NCBI GenBank assembly: GCA_021816455.1
Contig: JAKAXU010000019.1
Location: 1 to 53,392, forward strand
From: Acidobacteriota bacterium
Lineage (GTDB): Bacteria > Acidobacteriota > Terriglobia > Terriglobales > Acidobacteriaceae
DNA length: 53,392 bases
Reading direction: 5' to 3'
This document shows, piece by piece, positions 1 to 9,575 of this stretch. The number at the start of each line of letters is the position of its first letter. The stretch's first letter is position 1. Both the position numbers and the translations under genes were made by a program. Below the pieces are notes generated by a model that saw only the letters and a list, made by a program, of their open reading frames with translations, searched no databases and was not told the DNA's origin.

Positions 1-108
1 CTCAACTGGTCACGTAGACTCAGCAAAGACTACGAACTCCGTCATACTTCAGCCGAAACCATGATCCACATCGCCTTCGCTCATCTGCTCCTGAGACGAT
101 CCACTTAG
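1..108 (+). mobile_element. IS5-like transposase, C-terminal fragment cut by the window edge
   Basis: Frame 1 is open from base 1 to a TAG at 106-108, giving 35 residues. They include the stretch RRLSKDYE followed by a short helix ending LLLRRST. This resembles the C-terminus of IS5-family DDE transposases, where an Arg/Lys-rich RRLxKDYE segment precedes a helix of the type AMIxxAxxRLxLRR. The fold would supply the last part of the catalytic domain. The rest of the element lies outside the window, so intactness cannot be judged, and I could not define the terminal inverted repeat in the following 110 bases. The assignment rests on a short motif only. Confidence 0.6.
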
Positions 109-218
109 TTTCTGGACAGATTCTAAGGCGTTTTCCGGAATTCTGTAAACTTTCGTGCGGTTTGGGCCTGCACCATTCCGGAAGATGCTATCGCCCAACA
201 TTCGGCGCTCTTACGCAA

Positions 219-899
219 TCATCCGCTGCGACGCAGCAGGCTATTCACCAGCGCGCGCCGACCGCTGATGCGCTGCTCGTACGCCGGTTCGTGCCGCCCG
301 CGCTCAAAGACCGCGATGCTGTCATAGAAGTGCATCGAAAGCGTCGTCCGCGTGAACTCCGTCGGCGGCAGTTGCCCGCGCGTCCAATCCGCGTTCAGCT
401 CATCGATCAGCCGCTTGCACAGCTCCATGAAGCTGCCTTCACGTCCTACGCCGCCGCCGAATTCATCCCAGTAGGCGGTGTGCAGGTCTTCCACCAGGTA
501 GACGCCATCGCGCGCCGTGCGTGGATACAGATACCGGAATGTCTCCACGACATGCGCCATCTGGTGGCTGCCATCGTCCAGCACCACATCCGGCGTTCCA
601 AACTCATCCAGTATGCTTTGCAGAAAGCCCGTATCCGCCTGGCTTCCGATGCGGATCGCAATCTGTTCCTCGGCAAACTTAGCGCACTCCGGATTGAGAT
701 CGATGCCGACAATCCGTGCATACGGCCCCAGCCATCGCTTCCACATCTGCGCTGAACCGCCGCGCCCGCAACCAATCTCCAGAAACAGCACCGGGCGATT
801 CACGTACCGCTGGAAATGCGCCTCATACGCAGGAAAATAATGCGTCCATTTGTGGATCGTTCGCTGCCGATTGTTCAGAAACTCTGACCACAAACTCAC
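219..899 (-). CDS. Class I SAM-dependent methyltransferase
   Basis: The 226-residue protein has a Rossmann methyltransferase core. Motif I is FLEIGCGRGG near residue 40, followed by an acidic strand end GIDLNPEC near 65. A strand VVLDDGSHQ near 105 and an aromatic VEDLHTAYW near 137 follow. The DDGSH and VEDLHTxYW signatures are typical of the MycE/CmcI-like sugar or small-molecule O-methyltransferases. The substrate is unknown. The start is a GTG at 899. The gene lies 31 bases downstream of the Ig-like protein gene on the same strand and could be cotranscribed with it. The downstream flank is the IS5 remnant, so this end of the locus may be rearranged. Confidence 0.8.
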   Translation of the reverse strand: MSLWSEFLNNRQRTIHKWTHYFPAYEAHFQRYVNRPVLFLEIGCGRGGSAQMWKRWLGPYARIVGIDLNPECAKFAEEQIAIRIGSQADTGFLQSILDEFGTPDVVLDDGSHQMAHVVETFRYLYPRTARDGVYLVEDLHTAYWDEFGGGVGREGSFMELCKRLIDELNADWTRGQLPPTEFTRTTLSMHFYDSIAVFERGRHEPAYEQRISGRRALVNSLLRRSG

Positions 900-930
900 G
901 CGTAAACCATCCTCACCGCGCTCGTGCCGT

Positions 931-1872
931 CTACTGCACGGTCAGCGCCACCGATGCCGAGTGCTCCGCCGCTGTCACGCCGTTGCTCGTCTGCGCGGTG
1001 ACCGTGATGGTGTAGGTGCCCGTCGGTGTTCCGCCGAAGAGCGGACCCAGATGGTAATACCAGTACAGCGCCGAACATCCCGACGTGCTGACCAACATCA
1101 CAGAGACGGCGAGCAACAGCATCATGCCACGCATCAGCTTGCGACGCTTCCGCGCCAGCCAGCCCAGTCCAACCACACCCGGCAACAGTGCCAGATACGC
1201 ACCGTCGCCTCGCGCCAGCGGACCACCGGGGCGTCCCTGCCGATGCAGCAAGGCATCCGTAGAATCGCCCGCCGTGGTCTGGATATTCATCACCGCCGTC
1301 TGCGCAGCCGCCGAGGTAATTTCCAGATTCGCCGGCGCGTTGTTGCACGTCACGTAATCGATCGGCAGTCCGGAGCAAGACAGGCTGATGAAGCCTGTGA
1401 AACCGTTCACAGGTGTAATGGTGATCGTCGTCGCCGCCGTGCCGCCCGCAGTCACCGTAAACGTTGTCGGCGCAAGCGTTATGGTGAAATCAGGCACCGC
1501 GGTTGCATCGGTATGCAGGCTCATCGGCTGTGAGTTCGAGGCGGTGTCCGTCTTTGTGCCCGCAAACTCCGCATGCAGCGCGTGATCTCCCGCCGCCAGC
1601 GCATTCAGACGAAAGGTCACTGCACCCTGCGCATCGAGCGCCGCGCCGGAGAGCCAGCGCGTCGCACCGCTCGTCACGTCCACCAGCGAAACTGCTCCAC
1701 TTCCCACCGGCTGGCCCGTGTCGTCAGTCACCGTTGCCGTCACCGTCGAATGCCCGGAGGCATCCTTGGTCACCGGAGACAGCTTGGTATACGTGCGCGC
1801 CTGGGCAGAAGCCAGCCCGGCAATAAATACTGCACAGAGCAATCCTGCTCCTGTGCGCGCCATCCGGCGCAT
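931..1872 (-). CDS. Secreted Ig-like repeat protein with C-terminal membrane anchor
   Basis: The reading frame is open further upstream, but the ATG at 1872 is preceded by AAAGGTGG. It starts a good signal peptide (basic MRRMAR, hydrophobic core, cut near ASA-QA), so I chose it (about 313 residues). Residues about 30-115 form a bacterial Ig-like domain with the TVTVTxxG-like strands common in acidobacterial exported proteins. A second beta domain (FTITLAPTTFTVTAGG and after) follows. Near the C-terminus a membrane helix is followed by a basic patch (RKRRK) and a second hydrophobic helix, then a final beta stretch. Likely cell-surface protein; no enzyme motif is seen. The divergent 266-base gap to ruvA must hold its promoter. 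Confidence 0.65.
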   Translation of the reverse strand: MRRMARTGAGLLCAVFIAGLASAQARTYTKLSPVTKDASGHSTVTATVTDDTGQPVGSGAVSLVDVTSGATRWLSGAALDAQGAVTFRLNALAAGDHALHAEFAGTKTDTASNSQPMSLHTDATAVPDFTITLAPTTFTVTAGGTAATTITITPVNGFTGFISLSCSGLPIDYVTCNNAPANLEITSAAAQTAVMNIQTTAGDSTDALLHRQGRPGGPLARGDGAYLALLPGVVGLGWLARKRRKLMRGMMLLLAVSVMLVSTSGCSALYWYYHLGPLFGGTPTGTYTITVTAQTSNGVTAAEHSASVALTVQ

Positions 1873-2138
1873 GATCCACCTTTGCATCACCTGCAAACTA
1901 TCCCCTGCCTGCAAAATCACTCTCGCTGGAAACGATCTGTTTTCCCATTGTATCCGGCCCGGCTGCTTCTTCGCTTGTTCTGCCCATACGAATCCGCGTT
2001 TCCTGTGCGAATTTCGGCCGCCCATCCCTGTCCAGCACCTGTTGACTGCTTGCTGTTCAGACGCGCTAGCCACTCACCGGTGAGCCGCCGCACAGCCGCC
2101 GCGGCCGCATTGATATGCTTTCCACGAGGATTCTTCCT

Positions 2139-2732
2139 GTGATTGCTCACCTGCGCGGCAAACTCATCCACAAGCAGCCCGGCCAGGCCATCGTCGAAAC
2201 CGGCGGCGGTGTCGGCTACGAGGTTACCATCACCATCCCCACCTTCACCGCGCTACCTGCCATCGGCGGATCCGTCGCCCTGCACATCCACACCCAGGTT
2301 CGCGAAGATCAGATCGCGCTCTTCGGCTTTCAGGAATCCGACGAAAAGCGCCTCTTCGAGCGCCTCATCAGCGTCACTGGCGTCGGTCCAAAGCTGGCCA
2401 TCACACTGCTCAGCGGCCTCACGCCAGAGCGCGCCGTCTCCGCTATATGTGCTCAGGATCACGCCTCGCTCACGCGCATCCCCGGCGTCGGCAAGAAGCT
2501 CGCCGAGCGCCTCGTGCTCGAACTCAAGGACAAGCTCGACGATTTTGCAACGGTACCCGTCCCGTCCATCGTGCGGGGCGCAGCCGTCGAAGACGTGCTC
2601 TCGGCTCTCACCAATCTCGGCTACCAGCGCGTCGCCGCGGAGAAATCCGTCCAGGCCGCCGTAGCCAAAGACGAAGGCCTCGCCGCTGATTTCGACGCGC
2701 TCTTTCGCGCCACGCTCAAGACCATCCGCTGA
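2139..2732 (+). CDS. ruvA: Holliday junction branch migration protein RuvA
   Basis: RuvA forms the tetrameric DNA-binding core of the RuvAB complex, which drives branch migration of Holliday junctions. The 197-residue product starts with the family signature IAHLRGKL (OB-fold domain I). Domain II carries two helix-hairpin-helix motifs, VTGVGPKLA and IPGVGKKLA. Domain III at the C-terminus binds RuvB. An in-frame ATG lies 24 bases upstream, but GTG at 2139 has a GAGGA ribosome-binding site 8 bases before it and matches the family's N-terminus. ruvB and ruvC are not next to it; the following gene is a DUF2461 gene 10 bases downstream, probably cotranscribed. Confidence 0.96.
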   Translation: MIAHLRGKLIHKQPGQAIVETGGGVGYEVTITIPTFTALPAIGGSVALHIHTQVREDQIALFGFQESDEKRLFERLISVTGVGPKLAITLLSGLTPERAVSAICAQDHASLTRIPGVGKKLAERLVLELKDKLDDFATVPVPSIVRGAAVEDVLSALTNLGYQRVAAEKSVQAAVAKDEGLAADFDALFRATLKTIR

Positions 2733-2742
2733 GGAGAACCCC

Positions 2743-3555
2743 GTGCCGCACACCCCTGCTGAATCCGCCAAGGCTGCCCCGGCAGCTCACCTGCGTCCCG
2801 AATCGCTCACTTTTCTGCGCGCGCTCATCCGCGCCAACCGCCGCGACCCGGTCGTCGCGCGCGAATGGTTCGCCGCGCACAAAGACGCCTGGGAGCGCGA
2901 CCTCAAACAGCCCATGCTGGCCATCATCGCCGCCGTCACCCAGGAGATGGAATCTTTTGCGCCAGCCCACGTCCGCCCGCCGGAAAAGTGCTTCTTCCGC
3001 ATCTACCGCGACACACGATTCTCCCCCGACAAGCGTCCCTACAAGGAACACATCGCCGCTTGGTGGTCCCATCGGGAGCTGGAAAAAACCTCTGGAGCAG
3101 GCTTTTACTTTCATATTGCCCCAGATGCCGTCATCCTTGCCGCAGGAGCCTACATGCCGGGCAAGGATCAGCTCTCTGCCATCCGCCACTGGCTGGCCGA
3201 TCATCACAGCAAATTTCAAGCCCTGCTCCAGACTCCTGCCCTGCGCCGAACCTTCAACGAATTCGAAGGCAACCCACTCACCCGCCCGCCCGCCGGATTC
3301 CCTGCCGACCATCCCGCGCTCGATCTCCTCCGCTGCCGCCAGTGGGGACTTTCCTGCACGATGCCCGTCGAGACCGCGCTGAACTCGCGTCTGACCTCCG
3401 AAATTGTCCGTCGATTCCGCCTGGCAGCGCCCGTCGTCGAAGCCCTCAACACGGCTATTCTTGCGCCTTCGGCTGCGCCGGAACCCGCCCGAAGGCGCGT
3501 TCTTTTCGGCTTCACTGACGGCCAAAAACCAGCAAAAACCGCTAAAAATCGCTGA
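2743..3555 (+). CDS. DUF2461 domain protein
   Basis: The product (270 residues, GTG start, GAGGAG 5 bases upstream) matches the DUF2461/TIGR02453 family of uncharacterised bacterial and fungal proteins. Supporting stretches are LTFLRALIRANRRDPVVAREWFAAHKD-like N-terminal residues, the CFFRIYRDTRFSxDKxPYK signature near residue 85, and the AAGAYMP segment near 145. The core is soluble with no signal peptide. The C-terminal 25 residues are basic and low-complexity and lie beyond the usual family length, with A-rich DNA beneath. No function is established for the family. Confidence 0.85.
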   Translation: MPHTPAESAKAAPAAHLRPESLTFLRALIRANRRDPVVAREWFAAHKDAWERDLKQPMLAIIAAVTQEMESFAPAHVRPPEKCFFRIYRDTRFSPDKRPYKEHIAAWWSHRELEKTSGAGFYFHIAPDAVILAAGAYMPGKDQLSAIRHWLADHHSKFQALLQTPALRRTFNEFEGNPLTRPPAGFPADHPALDLLRCRQWGLSCTMPVETALNSRLTSEIVRRFRLAAPVVEALNTAILAPSAAPEPARRRVLFGFTDGQKPAKTAKNR

Positions 3556-3812
3556 TTCCCTAAAAAAACCGCCAAAAACCTGTGGAAATGACCCTTTTTC
3601 GGTTGACTTTCTTCCTTCAAAAGTCGCATGGTAACCATCGACAGGTTTCTTCGGAGCCGCGTCCTTATTGAGGATTTCCTCATCCGATTTCCTCATCTGT
3701 GGGTTGTGTCGCAGTTGCCGCGCACTCCCTTCAGGCGGTTCATTTCACCCGGTGAAGCCAGGCAACGCATTTCATAGCCGTCCAACGGCTGAAAAACGGA
3801 GGATAGAACAAC

Positions 3813-4109
3813 ATGGCAGCAGGTATGACCAAAACAGCGCTCATTCGCCAGATGGCGGAGAAGCTTGAAATGACCAATAAGCAGGCTGGCGCCTTCCTCG
3901 ATCTTCTGGCCGAGACCGCCATCAAGGAGACCAAGAAGAACGGCCTGTTCATCATCCCAGGCATCGGTCGCCTGGTTAAAGCGGAGCGCAAAGCCCGCAT
4001 GGGTCGCAATCCGCAGACCGGCGCTCAGATCAAGATCAAGGCCAAAACCGTGGTCAAGTTCCGCGTGGCCAAAAGCGCCAAAGACGCCATCGCGCCCACC
4101 AAGAAGTAG
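3813..4109 (+). CDS. HU-family DNA-binding protein
   Basis: HU proteins are small dimeric nucleoid proteins that bend DNA. The 98-residue product shows the full family pattern: N-terminal helices (MTKTALIRQMAEKL), the hinge, the signature around GRLVKAERKARMGRNPQTG with the conserved RNPxTG arm tip, and a Lys-rich C-terminus. The start is fixed by GGAGGATAG 8 bases before the ATG. The upstream 257-base gap contains a TTGACT box at 3603-3608 without a convincing -10. Two 12-base copies of gatttcctcatc lie at 3673-3684 and 3686-3697; their role is unknown. Confidence 0.95.
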   Translation: MAAGMTKTALIRQMAEKLEMTNKQAGAFLDLLAETAIKETKKNGLFIIPGIGRLVKAERKARMGRNPQTGAQIKIKAKTVVKFRVAKSAKDAIAPTKK

Positions 4110-4183
4110 CCCGGGAAGTCATCCGGAGTATTGTTGCAATTTACATGGCAGCCGCTGCCCCTTCGGAGCGTCTGCCGCTTTCT

Positions 4184-4837
4184 TTATGCAGCGGATTTTT
4201 TCGCATCCGTCGCGGACGCCTCGGTTGGCAGAGCCGTTCGGGCAATCAATCCCAGGCCACAGGTAATCAGCAGCGCCTGTTCCAGTAGTCGTGCGTTGTA
4301 CTGCCAGCTCAGCGCGGCAAAGCTCACAAACACGCCCAGCGACGCCACTTCGCGCAGGATCGCTCTACCCCAGCGTGGGGTCTTCGCCGCCTCTACCCCG
4401 CCGTCCGCGCCAGACATCACGACTACCTCATAGACAACGATCGCCGGCATCGTCACCAGCGCCCCAACGGGAGGCATCAGCACAGACACCGCCAGCGCCA
4501 GCAACAGGGAACCCGAGGCCTGCCAGCGCCTTCCCGCATGCGCCGCGCCCCACCATCGCATCAGAGCGCCCAATCCGCTCAGCACCACTGCCAGCCACGT
4601 CACCAATTCGATTCCCACCGTCGAGGTCATGCCCAACGTGCTCTGCCACACGCCCAGCCACACCCACAGCGTGCGCGGCCCCGTGTAGCTCGCCGACTGC
4701 CACGGCGCCAGAAATCCCGCCCCCAGCACGACGGCATAGAGGACCACTCTCAGCCGCGCCAGCGGCGAACTCTGCTTCATTTCCTGCGTGCTCCCGTCAC
4801 TCTCTCCAGAGTACTGCGCCTTGCAGCATCGCCGCAC
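4184..4837 (-). CDS. Integral membrane protein, degenerate isoprenylcysteine methyltransferase-like
   Basis: The 217-residue product has about five hydrophobic helices. The N-terminal LYAVVLGAGFLAPW, the middle MRWWGAAHAG and the C-terminal SFAALSWQYNARLL resemble acidobacterial proteins annotated as isoprenylcysteine carboxyl methyltransferase-like. However, the C-terminal RHPxY-type SAM-binding motif expected of that family is not visible, so activity is doubtful. The GTG at 4837 has AAGGAG 6 bases upstream and is preferred over the ATG at 4780. The gene is divergent from mnmE with only 32 bases between, so their promoters must overlap or reach into coding sequence. The family call is from memory of sequence patterns and is weak. 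Confidence 0.4.
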   Translation of the reverse strand: MRRCCKAQYSGESDGSTQEMKQSSPLARLRVVLYAVVLGAGFLAPWQSASYTGPRTLWVWLGVWQSTLGMTSTVGIELVTWLAVVLSGLGALMRWWGAAHAGRRWQASGSLLLALAVSVLMPPVGALVTMPAIVVYEVVVMSGADGGVEAAKTPRWGRAILREVASLGVFVSFAALSWQYNARLLEQALLITCGLGLIARTALPTEASATDAKKSAA

Positions 4838-4869
4838 CCGCGCTCCTTTGATTCTCTACAATCAAACTC

Positions 4870-6291
4870 ATGCCGGAATCCTCATCTTCCGCCGCGGAGA
4901 CCATCGTCGCCATCTCTACTCCGCCCGGCCGCGGCGGCATCGGAATCGTGCGCCTCAGCGGACCGCGCGCACAGGAGATTGCCTGCTCGCTGGTCCGCCT
5001 GCGCGGCACACTCCGGCACGCCACCGCCTGCCTGGCCGACGTTCCCGATCCGAACCCTCTCAATCCAGACTCCGCTCCGAACTCCGAGACACGTATCGAC
5101 GAAGCACTCGTCACCTGGTTTCAGGCTCCGCGCTCCTACACCGGCGAGAATATTGTCGAGATTGCCGCGCACGGTTCTCCCGTCGTACTGGAGCACCTGG
5201 TCCGCCGCGCCATCGCAGGCGGCGCACAGCCTGCTTCACCCGGCGAATTCACCCAGCGCGCCTTCCTCTCCGGGCGCATCGACCTCACCCAGGCCGAAGC
5301 CGTCCGCGACCTCATCGAAGCACAGACGCTCGCCCAGGCTCGTCTCGCCGCCAGCCAGATGGGCGGCGCGCTCAGCCGCCGCGTCCAGCCTGTCAAGCAC
5401 GCGCTGCTTGAACTCATCGCCCTGCTCGAAGCCGGCATCGACTTCGCCGAGGACGATCTCGAAGTCGCCTCATCCCAGGAGATTCTTCACCGCATCTGTG
5501 GCGTCGAAGAACCGCTCACCGCGCTGGCCGCCAGCTTTCGCCACGGCCGCGTCCTCCACGACGGCCTGACGCTGGCCATCGTCGGACGCCCCAACGCCGG
5601 CAAAAGCTCGCTCTTCAACGCACTCGTCGAGCGCGACCGTTCCATCGTCACGTCCATCCCCGGCACCACGCGCGATCTCGTCTCCGAACGCATCTCTCTC
5701 GACGGCATTCCCCTCGAACTCGTCGATACCGCCGGTCTGCGCGAGGCTGTCCATGCAACCGATGAAGTCGAGCGTCTCGGCATCGAGCGCAGCCACACCG
5801 CCCTCGCCGACGCCGCTCTGGTTCTCGTCGTCGTCGATGCGACCCTCGGCCTTTGCGAAGAGGATCGCGCGTTGCTTGCCGCGCTCGATGGCCGCGCAGC
5901 CATCCTTGCCTGGAACAAATCCGACCTGTTGCCAGACCGCGCCGCAACTCTTCCCGAAGCGCCGTCCGTTCCCGCCTCAATCCCGGCCATCTCAACCTCT
6001 GCCGTCACAGGCCACGGACTCGACTCGCTGCGCACCGCCATCCTTCGCCTGGCCACCGGAGGAGCAGCCGCCGAATCCGGCATGCTCACCACCCTGCGCC
6101 ACCAGCAGACAATCTCCACTGCGCTCGCCGCGCTCGAGGACGCACGTCGCGCCGTTGCCGACGCCACCCCGCACGAGATGCTGCTGCTTGATCTCTACCG
6201 CGTACTCTGGGCATTGGACGCGCTCACCGGCCAGACCACGACCGACGATGTGCTTCATTTGATCTTCAGCACCTTCTGCATCGGTAAGTGA
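4870..6291 (+). CDS. mnmE: tRNA modification GTPase MnmE
   Basis: MnmE works with MnmG to install the carboxymethylaminomethyl group on U34 of certain tRNAs, in the cytoplasm. The 473-residue length is normal. The N-terminal tetrahydrofolate-binding domain begins TIVAISTPPGRGGIGIVRLSG. The inserted G domain has G1 GRPNAGKSS (about residue 239), G2 TTRD, G3 DTAG and G4 NKSD. The chain ends FCIGK, which supplies the invariant C-terminal Cys of the CIGK motif. The stop is TGA at 6289-6291. No partner mnmG lies in the window. Function and identity are clear. Confidence 0.97.
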   Translation: MPESSSSAAETIVAISTPPGRGGIGIVRLSGPRAQEIACSLVRLRGTLRHATACLADVPDPNPLNPDSAPNSETRIDEALVTWFQAPRSYTGENIVEIAAHGSPVVLEHLVRRAIAGGAQPASPGEFTQRAFLSGRIDLTQAEAVRDLIEAQTLAQARLAASQMGGALSRRVQPVKHALLELIALLEAGIDFAEDDLEVASSQEILHRICGVEEPLTALAASFRHGRVLHDGLTLAIVGRPNAGKSSLFNALVERDRSIVTSIPGTTRDLVSERISLDGIPLELVDTAGLREAVHATDEVERLGIERSHTALADAALVLVVVDATLGLCEEDRALLAALDGRAAILAWNKSDLLPDRAATLPEAPSVPASIPAISTSAVTGHGLDSLRTAILRLATGGAAAESGMLTTLRHQQTISTALAALEDARRAVADATPHEMLLLDLYRVLWALDALTGQTTTDDVLHLIFSTFCIGK

Positions 6292-6418
6292 GCAGGACCG
6301 CAGCTAGCACCTCCACAAAATCCCTTTGCCGCTTTTCCTGCCTGCGCTACACTGTCACTCACGCTGCGGCTGGCTCATCTCCGCGCGCAATACTGCTTCT
6401 CTTCAGGACTGGTCCACC

Positions 6419-9415
6419 ATGCAAAGTCTGTTGTCTCGAAAATTTCTGCCCCTGTCATTCGTTGCCTCCGCGCTGCTCAGCCTTGCGCTCTCCGCGCAGA
6501 CGCCGCTTGACTCCACCTACGCCCGTGACCTCAATCAGCCCATCGATCAGCACTACACTGAGCAGATTCACAAGTACACCACTGAACCGGAATTTCTCTC
6601 GCCGCTGGTCAGCTATCTGCCCGCATCTGAGACCGTGCCCACTCCGGAAAAAGTTCTTGGCGATGTCTCCGGCGCGCCCAACATGTTGCCCTATGCCGAG
6701 GACGTTTACAAATACTTCCGCATGCTCGCCGCCGCCTCGCCTCGGGTCCGCGTCATCACCATCGGCCACACCGAAGAGGGCCGTGAAATGATCGCCGTCG
6801 CTATCGCCGATGAAAGGCTGCTGGCGCAACAGCAGGCCAACGACGCGCGCCTGGCGCAACTTGCCGATCCGCGCACCATCCACATGGACGACATTGTAGC
6901 CGCGAAACTCGTCGATCAATCCTGGCCCGTCTATTACATCACCGGCACCATCCACTCACCAGAGACCGGCGCGCCCACTGCGCTCATGGAACTGGCCTAT
7001 CGGCTGGCCGTCGATGACGCACCATATATCCAGTACATCCGCACGCACATGATCACCCTCATCACGCCCGTCGTCGAAGTCGATGGACGCGACCGCATGG
7101 TCGATCTCTATCGTTGGCACCGCGCTCATCTCGACGAAAAATATCCCCGACTGCTCTACTGGGGTCACTACGTCGCGCACGACAACAATCGCGACGCCAT
7201 GGGCATGACCCTCGATCTGTCGCGCAACGTCCTCAACACCTTTCTTGGCTGGCACGCGCAGGTGCTCCATGACCTGCACGAGTCCGTCCCATTCCTTTAC
7301 GACAACACCGTCGGCGACGGCCCCTATAACTCCTGGGTCGATCCCACGCTCGCCGACGAATGGGCCGAGCTGGGCTGGAACAACATCTCTCAGATGCAAT
7401 CCTTCGGCATGCCCGGCGTCTTCACCCACGGCGACTTCGACACCTGGAACCCCGGCTATCTCATGTTCCTCGCCGCCATGCACAACGGCATCAGCCGCCT
7501 CTATGAGACCTTCGGCAACGGCGGAGCGGACACCGAAAAACGCATCCTCTCACCCGAAGAGTACTCCCGCACCTGGTATCGGCAGAATCCACCGCTGCCG
7601 CAGGTTCTCTGGTCCCAGCGCGACAACAATAACTATGAAGAGACCGCGCTGCTCGCCACACTGACTTACTTCTCGCACCACACCCATCACTTCCTGGAAA
7701 ACTACTACATCAAGAGCAAAAACTCCGTAAACAAGCCTTCACTCGAAGGTCCGGCGGCCTACGTGCTGCCCACCGATCCGGCGCAGGCCAACCGCCAGAC
7801 CGAGTTGCTGCGCGTGCTCACCCGTCAGCACGTCGAGGTGCAAACGCTCACTGGCTCGCTCACGACTACGATTCCGGGCGCCAAGCGCGGCGACAAGCCC
7901 GTCTCCGTCACGCTGCCGGCCGGCAGCATCGTCGTGCGCATGGATCAGCCCTACTCGCGTATCGCCGACGCACTGCTCGACCATCAATTCTGGGCGCCGG
8001 ACGATCCGCAGAAACATCCCTATGACGACACCGGCTGGTCCTTCACCGATCTCTTCGACCTCAAAGTGGATCGCGTCACCGACACAACCATTCTGCACGT
8101 GCCGATGAAGCCGCTCACCGACCCAACGGCGATTTTGCCCGCCGCAGCAGGCTCCGGCTCCATCGCCATCGTCCCAAACTCCGGCCAGGTCACATTGCTT
8201 TCACTCGTTTACAAACTCAAATCCGCAAAGATTCAGATTGCTGAAAAACCCTTCGACGCCGCTGGACACAATTACCCTGCCGGCTCGCTTCTGATTGCAG
8301 CCGCAGACTCCGCGCAGCTTGCAAACGCGCTGCAATCTCTTGCACTCCACGCGGAGTTCGTCTCCGCCATGCCCTCCGTCTCCGCGCACGCGGTCACCGC
8401 TCCGCGCATCGCCGTCATGCACACCTGGCTCGCCACGCAGAGCGAGGGCTGGTGGCGTTACGCCTTCGACGATCTCGGTATTCCCTTTGACTACATCAGC
8501 ACGCAGACAGCAACCAAAGAGAGTGACCTGCGCGCGAAATACGATGTCATCGTCTTCGCTCCCATTGGCCACGTCAGCACCGGCATGATCCTCGATGGCT
8601 ACCCAAGGTGGAACAATCCCATTCCATGGCAGAAATCGACCATCACGCCCAACCTTGGTCGCATCGACTCCACTCCGGATATGCGTCCCGGCCTCGGCTA
8701 CGAAGGCCTCGCCCATCTCCGGCACTTCGTCGAGCAGGGCGGCCTGCTTATCACTTCGGAAGACACTGCGCAGTTTGCCATCGAAACCGGCCTCGCGCCC
8801 GGCGTCAGTCTCGCTCCGCACCCCGACGCCCGCGTCGTCGGCTCTGTGCTCCAAAGCGTCTTTGTCGATCTTGCTTCTCCGGTTGCCTGGGGCTTTGGTC
8901 CAACCGTTCCCGTCTACAGCGCCAACGGCATGGCCTTCAATGTTAGCAACACTCTTGGCCGCACGGGCTTTCGCACGCTCATGGACCCCTACTCCGAGCG
9001 CCCCACTGGCCGAGGCACCGTCGCCGACAGCGACGAGCCTGTCGCGCGGCCCATCACGCCGGCGGATCCGCTGCCCGTCGTCAAGCCCTGGCAGGCGCGT
9101 CCGCTCAACGAAGATCAGGCGCGCAACAACCTGATGCTCATCCCGTCCAGCCAGCGCCCTGACGTCATCCTGCGCTTTGCAGACGGGAAAGACATGCTGC
9201 TCGACGGCCTGCTCAGCAAGCCTGCTTCCATCGAGCAGCGTGCCATCGTCGTCGATGCACACCTCGGCGACGGCAATGTGCTGCTCTTCGGCAACGACCC
9301 CGTCTACCGCGGTGAAACCATCGGCACTTATCCGCTGGTCTTCAATGCGATGCTCAACTTCGGTGCGCTCGCCCGCAAAGCCGCAACCACGGCAACCAGT
9401 ACGGTCGGCCAGTAA
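6419..9415 (+). CDS. Secreted M14-family zinc carboxypeptidase, long form
   Basis: The frame opens at 6326, but ATG 6419 begins a signal peptide (MQSLLSRKF, hydrophobic core, cut near LSA-QT), giving 998 residues. An N-terminal peptidase M14 domain has the zinc motif HSPE (H179, E182), a DNNRDA segment near 255 and a third histidine in DLHES (H287). Such proteins hydrolyse C-terminal residues of peptides outside the cytoplasm. The region beyond residue about 430 contains beta-rich and class I glutamine-amidotransferase-like segments such as DVIVFAPIG and a Gly-rich GNDPVYRGE near the end. This two-part architecture is common in acidobacterial M14 proteins. I could not place the catalytic Glu with confidence. 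Confidence 0.82.
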   Translation: MQSLLSRKFLPLSFVASALLSLALSAQTPLDSTYARDLNQPIDQHYTEQIHKYTTEPEFLSPLVSYLPASETVPTPEKVLGDVSGAPNMLPYAEDVYKYFRMLAAASPRVRVITIGHTEEGREMIAVAIADERLLAQQQANDARLAQLADPRTIHMDDIVAAKLVDQSWPVYYITGTIHSPETGAPTALMELAYRLAVDDAPYIQYIRTHMITLITPVVEVDGRDRMVDLYRWHRAHLDEKYPRLLYWGHYVAHDNNRDAMGMTLDLSRNVLNTFLGWHAQVLHDLHESVPFLYDNTVGDGPYNSWVDPTLADEWAELGWNNISQMQSFGMPGVFTHGDFDTWNPGYLMFLAAMHNGISRLYETFGNGGADTEKRILSPEEYSRTWYRQNPPLPQVLWSQRDNNNYEETALLATLTYFSHHTHHFLENYYIKSKNSVNKPSLEGPAAYVLPTDPAQANRQTELLRVLTRQHVEVQTLTGSLTTTIPGAKRGDKPVSVTLPAGSIVVRMDQPYSRIADALLDHQFWAPDDPQKHPYDDTGWSFTDLFDLKVDRVTDTTILHVPMKPLTDPTAILPAAAGSGSIAIVPNSGQVTLLSLVYKLKSAKIQIAEKPFDAAGHNYPAGSLLIAAADSAQLANALQSLALHAEFVSAMPSVSAHAVTAPRIAVMHTWLATQSEGWWRYAFDDLGIPFDYISTQTATKESDLRAKYDVIVFAPIGHVSTGMILDGYPRWNNPIPWQKSTITPNLGRIDSTPDMRPGLGYEGLAHLRHFVEQGGLLITSEDTAQFAIETGLAPGVSLAPHPDARVVGSVLQSVFVDLASPVAWGFGPTVPVYSANGMAFNVSNTLGRTGFRTLMDPYSERPTGRGTVADSDEPVARPITPADPLPVVKPWQARPLNEDQARNNLMLIPSSQRPDVILRFADGKDMLLDGLLSKPASIEQRAIVVDAHLGDGNVLLFGNDPVYRGETIGTYPLVFNAMLNFGALARKAATTATSTVGQ

Positions 9416-9474
9416 CCCCGTCTGACCATCCCGCGCCGGGATCACGGAATCGCCTTCCGGACCCGGCGCGGCTT

Positions 9475-9494
9475 GATGGCCTGCCCAGGCCATC
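9475..9494. other. Perfect hairpin between the M14 and S41-like genes
   Basis: Nine-base arms (GATGGCCTG and CAGGCCATC) flank a two-base loop. No T tract follows on either strand, so it is not a typical intrinsic terminator. It could be a processing or attenuation hairpin between two genes of the same direction, or have no function. Confidence 0.3.
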
Positions 9495-9575
9495 GCCCCC
9501 GCAGCTCACCGGCTGAGATATGATGCCTGTAACGGCTGTCGCTGCCCACGCCGCGCCGACCGCTTCGGAGACCGC

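Noticed and set aside
1..218. Complete IS element at the left edge
   Set aside because: Only the transposase tail is inside the window and I could not define the terminal inverted repeat.
3673..3697. Two adjacent 12-base copies of gatttcctcatc, considered as a repeat array
   Set aside because: Only two copies with one-base spacer, so not CRISPR-like; noted in the HU entry only.
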